Numbered from the stretch's first letter, positions 1 to 12,274 are shown. The stretch: DNA of 64,000 bases from Choanephora cucurbitarum (GCA_025331435.1 JAIWNI010000048.1:62001-126000), one strand, 5' to 3'. Made by a program: numbers and translations. The notes: a model not told the origin generated them from the sequence alone.

Positions 1-59
1 TTATATCTGATTTTAGTTCAACGTCCTTACCTTGTCTATTTTACTTATAAAAAAATTAG

Positions 60-2087
60 CTGCTTCAAATACTTACCTCGGTCTAAAGATTGGATGGACT
101 GTAAGTTATTGTCTTTTTTCAGTAAGAGAAAAGGTTAATTGATCCGTTTACTTTTATAGTTTGGTGCTTCTTTGTTTGGTGCCATCTTTTCTTTTGCTAT
201 TCTTAAACCTTTGTCCAGAGCCCTTCCACCTAAATGGGGTGGTGGATACTTTGGTCCCCAAGAAAACTGTACCGCTCAATCTGCCGCTACCACTGCTGGT
301 GGTCTCTCTGCAGGTTTCGTATCTGGTGTCCCTGCCATGTACAAGCTTGGTTTACTATCAACACCCAAGCAAGATGCTGCTGCTCTTTTGTTATTCACTA
401 TTTCATGTGCCTTCTATGGTCTCTTCTTTGCTGTTCCTCTTCGTAGTCACTTTGTTGTCAAGCAGGACTTGACTTTCCCTACACCCCGTGCTGCAGCCAT
501 CACTATTCTTTCACTCCACAGCGGTGCTGAAGGTGAAAAGCAAGCTATGGCAAAGGCAAGATGGATGGCCATTTGGTTTGGTATTGCTTTCCTCTTCAAC
601 CTTCTTGCTTACTGGCTCCCATTCTTTGAAGCTCGTAAGTACCTCTAAATCTCATAAAGGCAGTTGAAAACTTACTTTATCTCTACATAGTTCACATCTT
701 TTACTACATTGGTGCCAAAGCCAATTACGCTCCATTCATCAGCATGGATACTGTATGGGGTTGGTACTTCAAGTTTGATTTCCCCTTCTTTGGTGCTGGT
801 CTCATGACACCTGGTAACACTGTCATTACTTTCTTTATTGCTGAACTCGTTGTATATGGTATCATTGGTCCATTGCTCGTTCAAAATGGTACCTTTGTAG
901 CTCCCTTGGGTTTCACTGCTCAAGGTGACACTACTAACCGTTTCTTCTTATGGCCCGGTATTGCTCTCATGGCTCTTTCTGCTTTCACTGAACTCTTCAT
1001 TCACTATGACAGTTTGTGGCGTGGTGTCAAGGGTGGTGTCAAGGAATTGAAGTACGGTGTCATGCGTGGTGTTCAATTCTTCCGCCGTATTGTCCTCAGA
1101 TCCTCCATCTCTAATGAGCAACAAGAGAAATATACATCAAAAGTTGATGAAAATGACATCTTCACACCCGACCAAATGGTTCCTGCCTACTGGTGGATTG
1201 GTGGTACTTTTATCAGTGTTATCTTCACATGTGCCATTATGGGTGAATTCTTCGGTATGCCTGTTTACCAATCATTGATTGCTGTCATTCTTGGTTTCCT
1301 TCTTTCTTTCGTTGGTATTCAAGCTACTGGCGAGACCGATATTAACCCCACAGGCTCCATTGGTAAGATGTCTCAATTGGTCTTCGCTAGAATGCCCGCT
1401 GAAAACCAAAATGCCGTTATGAAGAACAACTTGATGGCTGGTAACATTTCTGCTTCTGCCGCTTCTCAAGCTGTAGACATGGTTGGTGACTTGAAGACAG
1501 GTCAATTGGTCCGTGCTTCTCCTCGTTCTCAATTCTTAGCTCAATTTGTTGCTTCCTTCTTCGCTATTGGTGTTGCTGTTGGTTTCTTCTTGTTGTTCGC
1601 TGAAGCTTACCCATGTATTACATTGCCTGATGAACAATATGATAAATGTGAATTTGGTCTTGTAGCCGTCACTGCTTGGAAGAATGTAACCCTCCTATTG
1701 ACCGGCAATGGTGCTCCTTTGAGTCAAGGTTCTATTATCGCTACTGCTGTTTGTGCTGTTGCTGCTGTTGTCCTTCCTCTTATTCGTCACTTCTTTGTCC
1801 CTCAAAAGTTCCACAAGTACTACCCATCTGTCAGCGCTATTGGTATTGCTATGATTAACAAGGATCCTGAAGTTCCTTTCTCCATGTTGATTGGTTGGGC
1901 CTCTGGTTTGCTTTGGTACAAACTTAGACCTGTCGCTCATGAAAACCTCATGTTCAGTGTAGCTGGTGGTATGATTGCTGGTCAAGGTATTTCTGCCCTT
2001 ATTGCCGCTGTCTTCAGAATTGCCAATGTACCTAGCTACGTAACTGCTGCTACTTGTCCTTTCCAAGAAATTGACAACTGTCCTTAA
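60..2087 (+). CDS. OPT-superfamily (oligopeptide/YSL-like) transporter, 5' partial
   Basis: Three exons are visible: 60-100, 160-634 and 691-2087 (stop TAA). The reading frame runs cleanly through both short introns (101-159 and 635-690). Earlier exons lie off the left edge. The product is a polytopic membrane protein. The joined first exons give the OPT-family segment NTYLGLKIGWT, and a later loop has TGETDINPTGSIGK, which fits the YSL-like branch of the OPT superfamily better than the Isp4/OPT1 branch. Many hydrophobic segments follow. Family members move peptides, metal chelates or glutathione-like compounds across the plasma or vacuolar membrane; the substrate cannot be read from sequence. 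The family call is secure, the substrate unknown. Codon use is the C/T-ending type typical of well-expressed genes here. Confidence 0.9.
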
Positions 2088-2699
2088 TTTCTATCTACTT
2101 ATATATTATCTATATCCTTCTTTTTTTTTTACCCTAATTCTTTTAATCCTATAATAAATTACTATTATTCTCTTTTGTATAATGTAAAAAAGAAAATATA
2201 ACAGCTTACTATAAGGTGCACATTCCTCATTTTTTGCTCCGATCCTTAGTTTTGTTCGCATCTAAGCAAGTAGTGTTGCTAGACTTTGCAATAAGCTTAT
2301 TTTCTTCCATTTAAATCAAGTCATCTTTAAGCTGCCTGTATTCTCATGGGCTTTTTCTCGAGCACTATGCAACTCTGTAGTGATGCTCTAGTACACACAC
2401 TGAATGTAGACTTGTGCTTTGTTTTGTCTTTGATCGTCTTGATTTGAGTAATTTTAGGTTTATAGAGTAGAGCTTAGAGGCACATGAATCTTGAGCCAAC
2501 AATAGACCAATTGCTTTTGAACTCCTCAAACTTGAAAACATTAGCATGTTCAAACAAGAGCATGCTGGATTTAGAGGCGGATAAAAAATTGTGCCATTTG
2601 TTTTAAGCGACGTGGCATAATTTTACCAAAAAAAGGGGAAAAGAGATAAATGCTATATAGCTTGTTCTTTTTTCTTCTCTTTTTCATAATCTGCTCATC
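2088..2699. other. Intergenic: OPT 3' end and SPC2 promoter
   Basis: About 600 bases without a supported gene. It starts with T-rich 3'-UTR-like sequence after the transporter and ends in a pyrimidine-rich run just before the SPC2 ATG, as is common at fungal start sites. A minus-strand reading frame near 2365-2553 has no family resemblance or splice context. Confidence 0.6.
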
Positions 2700-3468
2700 A
2701 TGTCTGAAACTCAAGTTAAAGGTGAGCTTGCTAAACTTAATTTGATCGCGTCTTACTCACCTTGTTTATCGCCTTTATCTATAGAGGAAGTGCCTGAACC
2801 TGTTCAAGTTACAAACAAGTATGATAGTACTCAACTCAAGATTGCCGTAGACGACGAGATTGCTCGAGTAAGATACATACATCAACCCTTTCATTTTTTC
2901 TGACAATTTGATGCTTTTTAATAGTTTTATTCTAAAGAACTTGATTGGAAACAATCACATACCCACACAGATGTCAAGTTGATCTCAGGTTATGTGTCGT
3001 GCCTCATTGCAGCAGGTGCCTTTTTGAACGAATACAAGACAAGCTTTAATGAAGCGCTTCCTATTACTATATTATGTGTGATCGCCTATTGGGTCATTCA
3101 ATTGGCTGCTTTTGCCTATAGTTACTTTGTAGAGAAAAACGAAATTTTTGTAGGCGCACTTACAAAGGATGGAAAGGTAAGAGAAGATAGTATTGCATTA
3201 AACAAAGTGAAGTTTCATCCTATTAACGTATACACATTTTAAGACGATTGCTTCGCTTGTTATATCAGGCAAAGCCAACAAATTCTCGCCTCTTTATAAG
3301 CTTGATTATAAGTTTACTGACAAGTTACTCAACAAAACAGTACACTATAAGACTGAACCCAACATTACTACTTGGTTCGATACAACTGGCGTACTTGTCA
3401 AACCAATGATTCAAAAGGATTTATCAGTGTATTTGGAAAATGCCAAGCAGAGTTTACATAAAAAATAA
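2700..3468 (+). CDS. SPC2: Signal peptidase complex subunit 2 (SPC25/SPCS2 family)
   Basis: Four exons (2700-2721, 2785-2867, 2925-3176, 3244-3468) join in frame to 193 codons plus stop. The protein is a small ER membrane subunit of the signal peptidase complex, which supports cleavage of signal peptides at the translocon. The N-terminal part is cytosolic and charged. The segment KLISGYVSCLIAAGAFL, followed by a second hydrophobic stretch around CVIAYWVIQLAAFAYSYFV, is the two-helix hairpin typical of SPC25, and VEKNEIFVGA follows as in relatives. Length matches the family (about 180-220 residues). The first exon is only 22 bases, so the start depends on correct splicing; this ATG gives the only frame that fits. 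Its stop lies 32 bases from the convergent glutathione reductase stop. Confidence 0.88.
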
Positions 3469-3500
3469 AGGCTACGTTTATTATACATGTATATTTTCTT

Positions 3501-5028
3501 TTATCGCATTGTGACCTTAGGTAGACAAGAGATGAGTATACATATGTAGGAAGGGATAGCAACTTACCAATTCCTCTGCAGAAGTTGGGTGGATAGCAAC
3601 ACAACGGTCGAAATCAGCTTTAGTAGCACCCATACGAATAGCTACACCAAAACCTTGAAGTATCTCGTCACTGCCTCTACCAATGATATGCATACCAACT
3701 ACTTTTTCCTCAGGTCCAGCTACAATAAGCTTGTAAGCAGTAGGTTCTTTTTCATCGAGGACACTAAAGAACATGTTGGTGAATCGACTGGTATACACCT
3801 TGATCTTATCATCGCCAAATTCAGAGCGGGCTTCCTCTTCAGTATATCCGATAGTACCAGAAGTAGGATGACTGAATACCACAGTAGGGATATTGACATA
3901 ATCTAATTTTGATTCGGTAAACTGGGATCCACCAAACAAGCGGTCACTCAATTTGCGAGATGCTGCGATAGCCACTATTTCACGAAACCACAAACAGAAT
4001 GATTATGGATTAAATAAAAGAACATACACGCATATACAAAAAATCAAACCTGGTGTCAGTTCTGCTTTGCCAATAACATCTCCCAATGCGTAGATGTTCT
4101 TAGCTGTAGTATTTTGGTAATCATCAACGACAATCTGTCTTTTTTTGTCCAATTGAACACCCACTGCTTCGATGTTCAGATCTTTTGTACTAGCAGCACG
4201 GCCAACAGCCCATAGCACGGTATCTACTTCGATTTGGCCTGGTTTTCCATCAGCATCATACTTCACAATGATACCGCTATTTGTCTTTTCAAGTGCAGTA
4301 ACTTTTGAATCAAAAGTGAATTGAATGCCTGTCTTCTGCATATGATCCAGTAAGGTGTCCTTGATGATAGTATCGAACTTTCTCAAGATCTGCTTTGTAC
4401 GAGAGAAAATGGTCACCTCGGATCCAAGAGTATGGAAAATACCGGCCAATTCAATACCAATGTATCCTGTACCCACAACAGCTACACGCTTTGGCTGTTG
4501 TTCAAGGTCAAAGAAACCATCCGAGGTAATACCTAATTCAGCGCCAGGAAGATCGGGTATGATGGCTTCACTACCAGTAGCTATTAAAATATGCTTACCC
4601 TTCAGCTCAATTGGATCTGTGCCTTCGCGTGTGACGCGAATTGTTTGGGAATCCACAAAACGAGCATGACCATGGAAGTGCTCGACCTTCTCTTTCTGAA
4701 CATTGTTATCATAGATTCCATTGAGACGCTTGATATAGTCATCTCGTTTAGTCTTGATAGTGGCCCAATCAAACTTTGTCTGTCCAACAGAGAAACCATA
4801 TCCTTTGGCATGATGAATTGCTTCAGCGATAGATGCAGTATTCCACATGACCTTCTTTGGCACACAACCAACATTAACACAAGTGCCACCAAGATAAGGG
4901 TTTCCTTCAATCATGGCTACGCTTGCACCGTGACTACTGGCTCTTCGAGCACCAGAAACACCTCCGGAACCACCACCGATAACAATATAATCATACAAGG
5001 CTTTGGATGCTTTACTTACAGGAGGCAT
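3501..5028 (-). CDS. GLR1: Glutathione reductase (NADPH)
   Basis: Exons 5028-4050, 3974-3568 and a final 15-base exon 3515-3501 join to 466 residues. It is a flavoenzyme that reduces glutathione disulphide with NADPH, maintaining thiol redox balance. Visible motifs: the FAD-binding GGGSGG near the N-terminus, the redox-active disulphide in [13 protein letters not shown], the NADPH-binding [11 protein letters not shown], the second FAD motif IYALGDV, and the C-terminal interface motif with the catalytic histidine, [10 protein letters not shown], completed by the last mini-exon as VTMR. The start at 5028 (MPPVSK) places the FAD motif where family members have it. The frame stays open upstream to 5286, giving a possible 86-residue extension, treated as a separate observation. 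The gene converges on SPC2. Confidence 0.95.
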
Positions 5029-5619
5029 ATTTAAACAATCGTGAATGTGTTGAAGTCGTTGTTGAATAACTAGAATGATTGAAGAAAAAGAAAAAAGAGA
5101 GGAAAATAATGCAAAATGAGAAATTAATGTCTTTATATCACTGCATGGGTTTTCTTTTTTCGATTTTACTATCCATTGAACGTGACTGAATGACGATGAG
5201 CGTACTAAGGATCGGGTTAGCGAAAGAAATGGAGTCTGTGCTACCGTCAAACTTAAGATTAAATAATAATAAAAAGCGAAAATCAATGGCTAAGATACGT
5301 GGCCAATACGATCGTTATTCCCGCAATAGATAATTACTATAAAGTAACACAACTGAAAGAAAAACATGCTATCTAAGTTTCAACGATCAACAATCCCTCT
5401 TCTGCATAAAAGAAAAAAAAAAGCCTGCTTCGAATAGGATAAAACGGTTTTTGCGAATGTTAGCTGCGCCTTGTAGCTGAGCTTCATCAACATCAAATCT
5501 CAATCATCACTTTAAGCGCTCGGACGTGATTTAAGCAATTTTATTTTAAAACAGAGTGTATTAGAAGAGAAAAAGGAATAACGTATCCAATAGCTTGATA
5601 TGCAACTTCCATATACTTA
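5029..5619. other. Intergenic: GLR1 promoter and septin 3' region
   Basis: About 590 bases between the divided 5' side of glutathione reductase and the 3' end of the septin gene; both are on the minus strand. The half next to GLR1 is an open frame with GLR1 but otherwise has no coding signal. No RNA gene or repeat is seen. Confidence 0.6.
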
Positions 5620-7309
5620 TCATTTTCTAATGGTTCGAGGAGAATCACGCTGATTATAGTAACTCTCGATTTCAAATTGCAATTCTCTAATCTTCTCACT
5701 TTGAGCCTCCAGCTCCTTATGAAGTCTATCTCTTTCATTTAATAGCTACATATAATGGATACAAAATAAGCATTCGATTTCGAAAGAAGACATATATATG
5801 CAAAACTCGATAATACCTGTTGTTCCCAATGGCGGAATCTTAGTTCTTCTGATTTGACCTTTTCAGTAAAGTTCTTGCGCAATTGGTCTTCTTCTTCAGC
5901 AAACTTGGCGTTTGTATCTTTCTCAGTTCTATTGTACATTTTTCAAAAAAATAAAAGCAATTGAATATGTAGCCTCTTTTCTTTTTGTATGATCTATCAG
6001 GAAACATACCGTGGATCACCAAATTTACGTGTTTCCATTTGAATCTGACGATAGTTCTCATAATGGTTTTCTTCTGTTGTAGTGATCAAATCAAGCATAT
6101 GAGTACGGATCAACAAGCTTCTGAGCTTCTTGAAGTCACAATGCTCGTCATTCTCAACTTCAGCAACCCCCCAAGAATATTCACGTCCTTTGACTTTACG
6201 ACCATCAGTTGTAATAACATCTTGAGTTGATCCAATCACCGAGAAAGGCATAGCAGCCATGATATTGATGTTTCGTTTGGTTGTTGTCTCATCATCACTT
6301 TCAATAGGTGCTGAATAACATTGAATGTTTTGAGCAGCGATCACTTCACGAATCTAATGCATAGAAAAAAAAAGGAGAGAAGGGGAGTCAATTACAAAAC
6401 CCTTCAGCCAATTGTATGAAAGTAAACACACATCTATACGCGCATATAGGAGTGGTGCTTTATACAGTAATGCTAGATTGCATATAAGGAGTGACAACAT
6501 ACATTTTGCTTAAACTTGGCTAAATCTGTGGGTGTCAGGGTATCTGCTTTGGCGATGACAGGGATCAGATTAACACGAGAGCCTAATCTTTTCATGGCTT
6601 CAATATCTAAAGGGGAAAGACTACAGAGAGTACGTTGTGTTAAATGTGATTTTCATCTTTATGAACCAACTTGAGACTTACGTATGTCCTGTGGGCTTTA
6701 CAAAATAAAGACAGGCATGAACACGCATATCTATAACACCCTTTCTACATGGTTGTTGTTCTTGTCTCATATAATTTTCATGTTGATCGTCAATGAAATC
6801 AACAATAGGGATCCAACCATGTCGGTTGTTTACATAATCACCAAACCCAGGAGTATCAATAATCGTCAGCTTGACTTTGAACATCTTCTCTTCCAATTCT
6901 TGTTTAGAAAAAAAACAGGAACGGCAGAGTGTCAGAACGTAAACATGAATTAAACTTGAATTGTTAGTATATCTTACCAGCTCTTGTGATTTGAATTTGA
7001 ACAGTCTTGGAGGGTGATTTGACTCGTCGTTTAGTAAGATTCTTTGGTTCTTTGATGGTGGAAGTGAAGAGTGTGTTTACAAATGTAGTCTTGCCTAGAC
7101 CGGACTCACCTAGATTGTATTTATCAACCAATTTGATTCCTCTTGTTACAAAATAAACACTTACCACAAACCATCAAAGTGAAATTAGCACCATTCTTTG
7201 CAACAATTTTATGTCGCTGGTTTGGTAGATTGGCAATACCAGTGCCGGGAGAGGTAACTGAATCAGCATGCATGCTATGCATCACTTCCATTGGGGACAG
7301 TACATTCAT
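5620..7309 (-). CDS. CDC12: Septin, CDC12/AspC group
   Basis: Seven exons (7309-7165, 7109-6978, 6898-6682, 6620-6503, 6353-6010, 5928-5817, 5745-5620) join to 397 residues, close to yeast Cdc12. Septins are GTP-binding proteins that polymerise into filaments at the bud neck, septa and hyphal tips. Seen in order: P-loop GESGLGKTT (split by intron 1), a basic stretch RRVKSPSK, G3 motif DTPGFGD, G4 motif AKAD, the septin unique element, and a C-terminal coiled coil ([15 protein letters not shown] ... RFRHWEQQ ... [14 protein letters not shown]). The phrases [15 protein letters not shown] and FRHWEQ point to the Cdc12/AspC group, not to Cdc3, Cdc10 or Cdc11. The subgroup call rests on recall of these signatures; the septin call is certain. 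Confidence 0.93.
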
Positions 7310-7933
7310 TTTGAAAGAGAAGTAAGAAAGATAGGGTTAAAGAAGCAAGAAGAAATGAAAATGAATTTATGGAACTAATTTTCTTTGATAAAAAAAAACT
7401 GCAATAAGAAAAAAAGGAGAAAGAGAGAAGAAAAAAAGCCTAAAAAAAAGGTGACTAGAAAGGGAGAAACAACAAGGAAGGGAGTAGCAGGGAGAGAATC
7501 TAGAGAGAGGAGAGAAAAAAAGAAGATAGAAAAGGAAAAGAAGAGAGATAACTTAAGGAGTTGAAAAGGAGGCAAACACGACAACAGCATTCCACAGATT
7601 AACTTTACATAGCAGCTTATGGATTTGTTGTTTCTTTTTTTTGTTGTTGTTATTTTACTAATTTTTTATTGTATTGCTTGATGAGTAAACAAGAAGAGAT
7701 GAGAAAAAGAGTGTATGAATTAAGGACAGTGGTTAGAAATGAATGTGTGTGTGTATAAGAACAGACTAAAAGAGAGAGTGAGAGAGTATATCAATAAGTG
7801 GTGTATAAATAAGATAATAACAAGAGACTAAGAAAAGAGAAGAACAGAATAATAAGGTAGTGATAAAGATAACAAGTGAAAATGATGATAGTGGTAAGAA
7901 AAGATCAGATTACTCTTATGTGAGTGAAATACT
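7310..7933. other. Intergenic: purine-rich septin upstream region and PKA-R 3' region
   Basis: About 620 bases. The part 7320-7570 is strongly purine-rich on the plus strand (GA/A runs), that is pyrimidine-rich upstream of the minus-strand septin start, followed by AT-rich sequence. Nothing coding is supported. Confidence 0.6.
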
Positions 7934-9407
7934 CTATAATTGTTGTTGACTGATGATAGCGTGATAATTTTCCGAGTTACGCTTAAGAATTTCATGGACA
8001 GAGCCCAACAATCGAGTGAATGCTTTCTTACCAAGTGTAGCACATTTTAATCTACCTTTGGCAACAACAGTTGCTGCTCTTGGGCTATCATTCAATAAGG
8101 CAAGTTCTAATCCCAAAAAGACAACTTTTCATCAGTCTAAAAGTTAGATTGTCTGTTTCCTTTTCTCTTTACCTCCAAAATAAGCTCCTCTTTCAAATTG
8201 ATTGACTTCTTGTTGGTCACCATTAGCATCTACCTTATAGAATGCTGCTGAACCAGATTCAATAATATAGAACTGATCACCTACATCACCTTGCAAGATA
8301 ACATGTTCACCATCGTTGAAATATACAGACTCTAAAGCATCTGCAATCTTGTGACGTTCATATGGTTCAAGAGATTTGAGTAAAGCAACTTCTTCCAAGA
8401 ATGATTCATATAACTTGCGTTTGCGAGAAGTGTTTTCCATCAAAATTGTTCTGAATGTGAGACGATCCAAAGCCCATAAGACGGCATCAGATGTGGCTAC
8501 AATGGTGGCTGCACGAGGCGCATTGTACATTAATGCCAACTCACCAAAACTACCTCCAGCTTCATAAGAAGTCACCTTGACTGTCTCTTCGTCTTTTGTG
8601 ATAAAACAGTCAAAAGTGCCTGAAGCAACAACATAAAAGAAGTCACCTACACCTCCTTGTTCAATAATGGCAGTGCCTTCCTCGACGGGTGTCTCTGTCA
8701 TGGCATCGACAACATCCTGATGGTGTTCTTCATCCAAGTTCTTGAAAAGGAAATTGTTGCCTATGCTACTCTTGATACCTTCAACCTGTTCTGCAGTCTT
8801 TGCCACGACCTTCTTGACAAAGCCCTGGGAGGAAGGTGCCATTGATTCGGCACTGACTGAAGTACGTCTTCCTCGGTTGTAGTTGGTAGGAATAGACAGA
8901 TGAATAGGTGCAGTTGAGAAGTTATCTCGAGCCTCGTCATCTTCGTCTTCATAGTCGTTGGTATAGTCATCTTCTTCGTCGTTAAGGTCGTAGCTGCTGT
9001 CACTGCTATAATGACTCAAGTTGTTGGCCCTAAAAGTAGGCTCTTGTTCAAACATACTTCCATTTTCGGCCAAAGGATGGTGCTCAGTTTCTATAAAATT
9101 TACATATGAGTGTGGTTCAATAAAAAATAAAATTAAAAGGACAGGTTAGTTTGTTAAAGTAATACGAAGCCAAAATGAAATTAAAAAAAAAGTGCTTTGA
9201 TTTACCACCACTCTGTTGTCCTCGAAGAAAAGACATTCGCTGTTCTTCTAACTTTTTATTAAAAAAGTTGGCACAATACTGCAATACGTCTTCGGGATGA
9301 TCATTGCAGTACACTTCATGTAACTCGGTCAAGAGTTGTGTATATTCGTCGGCATATGAAAATGTAAATTGCTGCTGTTGAGGTTCACCTCCAAATTCAA
9401 AAGTCAT
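7934..9407 (-). CDS. pkaR: cAMP-dependent protein kinase regulatory subunit
   Basis: Exons 9407-9206, 9090-8173 and 8106-7934 join to 430 residues. It binds and inhibits the PKA catalytic subunit until cAMP releases it. In order: an N-terminal dimerisation/docking helix region ([20 protein letters not shown]), an acidic serine-rich linker, the pseudosubstrate/autophosphorylation site RRTSVSAES (a serine at the phospho-position, as in type II subunits), then two cyclic-nucleotide-binding domains, each with its phosphate-binding cassette: [15 protein letters not shown] and [15 protein letters not shown]. The second cassette is split by the last intron, which proves the splice. Both arginines that contact the cyclic phosphate are present, so cAMP binding should be intact. 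In Mucorales PKA controls dimorphism and growth; that role is family knowledge, not seen here. Confidence 0.96.
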
Positions 9408-10191
9408 TTTTCGTTAAAGAGGGTAGATAGAGAGAGAGAGAATAGAAAGGGATAGAGAGAAAACGAATTGTATCTAATTTAGTGAGAGGAGTAAATACAA
9501 TGTTGTAAGAAAGAGTTGGAAAAAGGAAGGGGGTTAAAGAAAGAGAGAAAGAAAGAGAGAAGAAGGGAAAAAACACAAAAGATAATAATGTGAAAAATTA
9601 TGTGTCACCCCTCTTCTTTCCCTTTTAAGCAAGCTTTTTCCTCCCCACTTGCTTATATTACAGAAGTGGCTGATGCTTTTGTTCATTAGTTTAGTATCTT
9701 GATGCAGCTGTGAGTTTCAAGTAAGAGGAGCCGGGAAAAATCAATGTGTTCTGTTCACAAAGGAAAGAACCGAATACTTACACTTGACATATGGAGAGTA
9801 TTCCAAAGCCAAGTACTGCTTTTCGATAACCTTATTTATCTATTTCTTTTTGGGAAAAGTTTAAGAGAAAGTATTTGATCCAATCGTTTCAATGTGTTGG
9901 AATAATCTGATTTCGTTCCTCTGTTTGGATTTACAATGGTATATTTTTCCTTATCAACATCTGGCAAAATGAATAATTCAGTGCCAAAAGATCCAGCAGG
10001 CACATGTATCGAATCGATTTCATAAAATAACGAAATCTCCAAATTTTTAACTCAAATAAAATTACAAATCTCAACTTCAGAAAAGAAACACAAACTCAAG
10101 GTACTAGATGAAGAACAATCACAAAGATAGTAGCTAAAGCTCTTCGTCTATAGTATCCACTTCTTTGTTTTATTTAGTTCTATATACCACA
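9408..10191. other. Intergenic: PKA-R promoter region
   Basis: About 780 bases. Upstream of the PKA regulatory subunit start the plus strand is a long GA-rich tract (9420-9600). A 68-codon minus-strand frame (10042-9836) has no ATG start, a stop just upstream and no visible acceptor, so it is not called. No RNA gene or repeat unit is seen. Confidence 0.55.
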
Positions 10192-11107
10192 TCAGATGCC
10201 CATTGAACAGAACAATAAGGTAGTGAACGTATCATCCGCAGACTTAATTTGATCTTTAGGCCTCTTCTGTCCTATAAACACGAACAACTGATCTTCAGCA
10301 CCCAGAAAGTCACCCAATTGCTCTTTCTCCTCTCCTTCTTCTTCTATTGGTTCGATCTTACGTACAGGTTCATATTCAAAATAGCGACCAAAGTAATCTT
10401 GCCAAAATCCAACTTCCTTCTCCAATGAACGACATTTATAACCAATGACAACTTGCGTCAATGGATCACATACGTCTAGAAGTGTCTCTAGTAACATGTT
10501 GAACAATTCAGGAAAATAGACACAATCGCTCACGACTACCAAATCGAATCGTTTCACTTTCTCAAGCAATCTTTGAGCATCGTCATGATTACCCCAATGA
10601 AGTCGGTCAACCACAATCTCGGCTGAGTCGCTGGAAGGTCTATGATGAAGGTTCACATTTTCTTGAATCAAAGGTACTACCTGTTCCAAATCAGTAATGT
10701 ACACCCTGCATGGCTTTTTGAGCTGCTGTGCAATTGCAATACCAACATAGCCTGTGCCTGCACCAAGCTCTAATATATTGAATGCCTTTTGTTCTGTATT
10801 GGCAGAGAAATAAGATGCTGGGATAGGGTTACTTGGTACAATTTTTTCTCGGGTATCGTTGGAAAACAAAGCTTGAAGAGTATAAGCGCTATGAAACAGT
10901 AACAGATGGTTTAGTTCGTTTAGTGGCCTATGCAATTTTCTCTTACCTTTGCCAAATTTTTCCTGCTAAACCAAACTGGCCAATATCTTGCTTAAGTTCG
11001 AGTGAAGTTGTCTTTAAATGACTGGGAGCACCTAAAGACTCCTTTACATTGAGCCCTTCAGGAAGGTTGCCAATCTCAAAATCTCGATTGCCTGTTTGAA
11101 CTGGCAT
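10192..11107 (-). CDS. Lysine methyltransferase of the METTL21/EFM6 (MTase 16) family
   Basis: Two exons, 11107-10947 and 10888-10192, give 285 residues; an in-frame stop lies just upstream of the ATG. It is a seven-beta-strand SAM-dependent methyltransferase. The core shows motif I ILELGAGTGYVG, an acidic residue after strand beta-2 (ITDLE), and the family signature SDCVYFPELF, which matches the D-x-x-Y type motif of the METTL21/EFM subgroup. N-terminal DIGQFGLAGKIWQSAYTL fits the region that precedes motif I in family 16 enzymes, and the splice restores it exactly. Relatives methylate lysines on translation elongation factor eEF1A, chaperones or other non-histone proteins. The family is well supported; the substrate, and thus EFM6 rather than another member, is a guess. 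Confidence 0.82.
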
Positions 11108-11842
11108 ACCTATGCCTTAAAAACAATTTTTCCCCAGGAAGAAGAGAGAAGTAAATAGAAGTTCAAAATAGTTGAATGTCAATTTTAATTTCCCAGACTC
11201 TTTTTTTTTCCAGCTCAGATCAGGCACATTCACTTTCTTAAGCAGAGTGTAACGTCAGTTTTGAAATAGTGCATTGGAAATGGCATGACAGCAAGATATC
11301 CTGCTAAATCTTCAAAAGTTGACTTGGTTGATGTTTATCAAAAAGCCATTAAATGAGAGCCATGTATAAAAATTGTTTTAAAAGAAAGCGTCTGCTAATA
11401 GAGAGATGAACACATCATCATCACTTACGAATTTAGGCTCCTCTCCTTCTTTTTAGCCCTGTATACATCAAGTACGGAAAAAAAAATTCTATTCTCAATT
11501 TACAATGCAGGATTAAACAAATTGTCCTTTAATGGTAAGCATGAATCCACTAAAGCTCATTCTAATTCTTTTAAAAAAGAAACAAAGTGCATCTCTCTCT
11601 TTCTCTCTCTCTCTCTTTTTTTTGTCATAAACTGTTTGATTCTATTTCGAAGATACATTACCTAAGCGACAAACCATCTTTAGGCATTAACAAACTGACC
11701 CTTAATTCATAATAGAGAGTCATTCCTTGACTTGCATTATGACAAATTCAATGACACAAGGCTTACTAACATATGTCTTCAAAGTAGGATTTTAGCCAAT
11801 CAGAATGTGCATTTTATCTTGACTACGCATTTTGAAATCAAC

Positions 11843-11848
11843 ACGCGT
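11843..11848. promoter_or_regulatory. MluI cell-cycle box upstream of RNR2
   Basis: The palindrome ACGCGT sits about 430 bases upstream of the RNR2 ATG. In yeasts this MCB element is bound by MBF and drives G1/S transcription of DNA synthesis genes, including ribonucleotide reductase. Presence of the motif is seen; MBF control here is inferred. Confidence 0.5.
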
Positions 11849-12093
11849 CGTTTTTTTGTTTTAATCTCTTTATCATAAATGCAACTAAAATCGGAAGATA
11901 ATATCGATTGATCACAAAAGCATGTTTTTCATAATATTTTTTTCTTGTGGATAACAAGCTCTTTTTCTAATAGAAAAGAAACTCAATGTTTCTCTTGCTT
12001 TATCCTTTCTTTCTACAACATCATAGAAGCTAGCCAAGTCTATATGACAATGAATGTAATTAAGAAACGAATGATAAACATGGTTGTACAAAG

Positions 12094-12099
12094 ACGCGT
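12094..12099. promoter_or_regulatory. Second MluI cell-cycle box upstream of RNR2
   Basis: A second perfect ACGCGT lies about 176 bases before the RNR2 start codon, with a partial TCGCGT at 12117-12122. Two perfect boxes plus a half-match in an AT-rich promoter are more than expected by chance and fit the known G1/S control of this gene class. Confidence 0.55.
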
Positions 12100-12274
12100 A
12101 AAAAAAGAAGAATACTTCGCGTTTAGAAAAAACAAATAAAAAAAAAAGTGTTCAAAAAAAACACGACCAAAAAATTTTATCGCCCAGTCACGTAAAAAAA
12201 ATATTTAAAGAAACCCTTTATGGATCGTCTTTTCTTTTTTTCACTTTACTTCTCTTAATACCTTCTTTAAAATA

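Larger units (their letters stand above)
11108..12274. other. Divergent intergenic region, methyltransferase and RNR2 promoters
   Basis: A 1.17-kb AT-rich region between divergently read genes. It contains CT-rich simple sequence near 11590-11620 and two MluI cell-cycle boxes (separate entries). Short reading frames such as 11945-12139 show no family features. Confidence 0.6.

Noticed and set aside
1695..2066. Long minus-strand frame inside the OPT gene
   Set aside because: Shadow of the strongly biased plus-strand codons; the transporter frame explains the sequence.
9836..10042. 68-codon minus-strand frame between PKA-R and the methyltransferase
   Set aside because: No ATG, a stop just upstream, no acceptor site and no recognisable motif.
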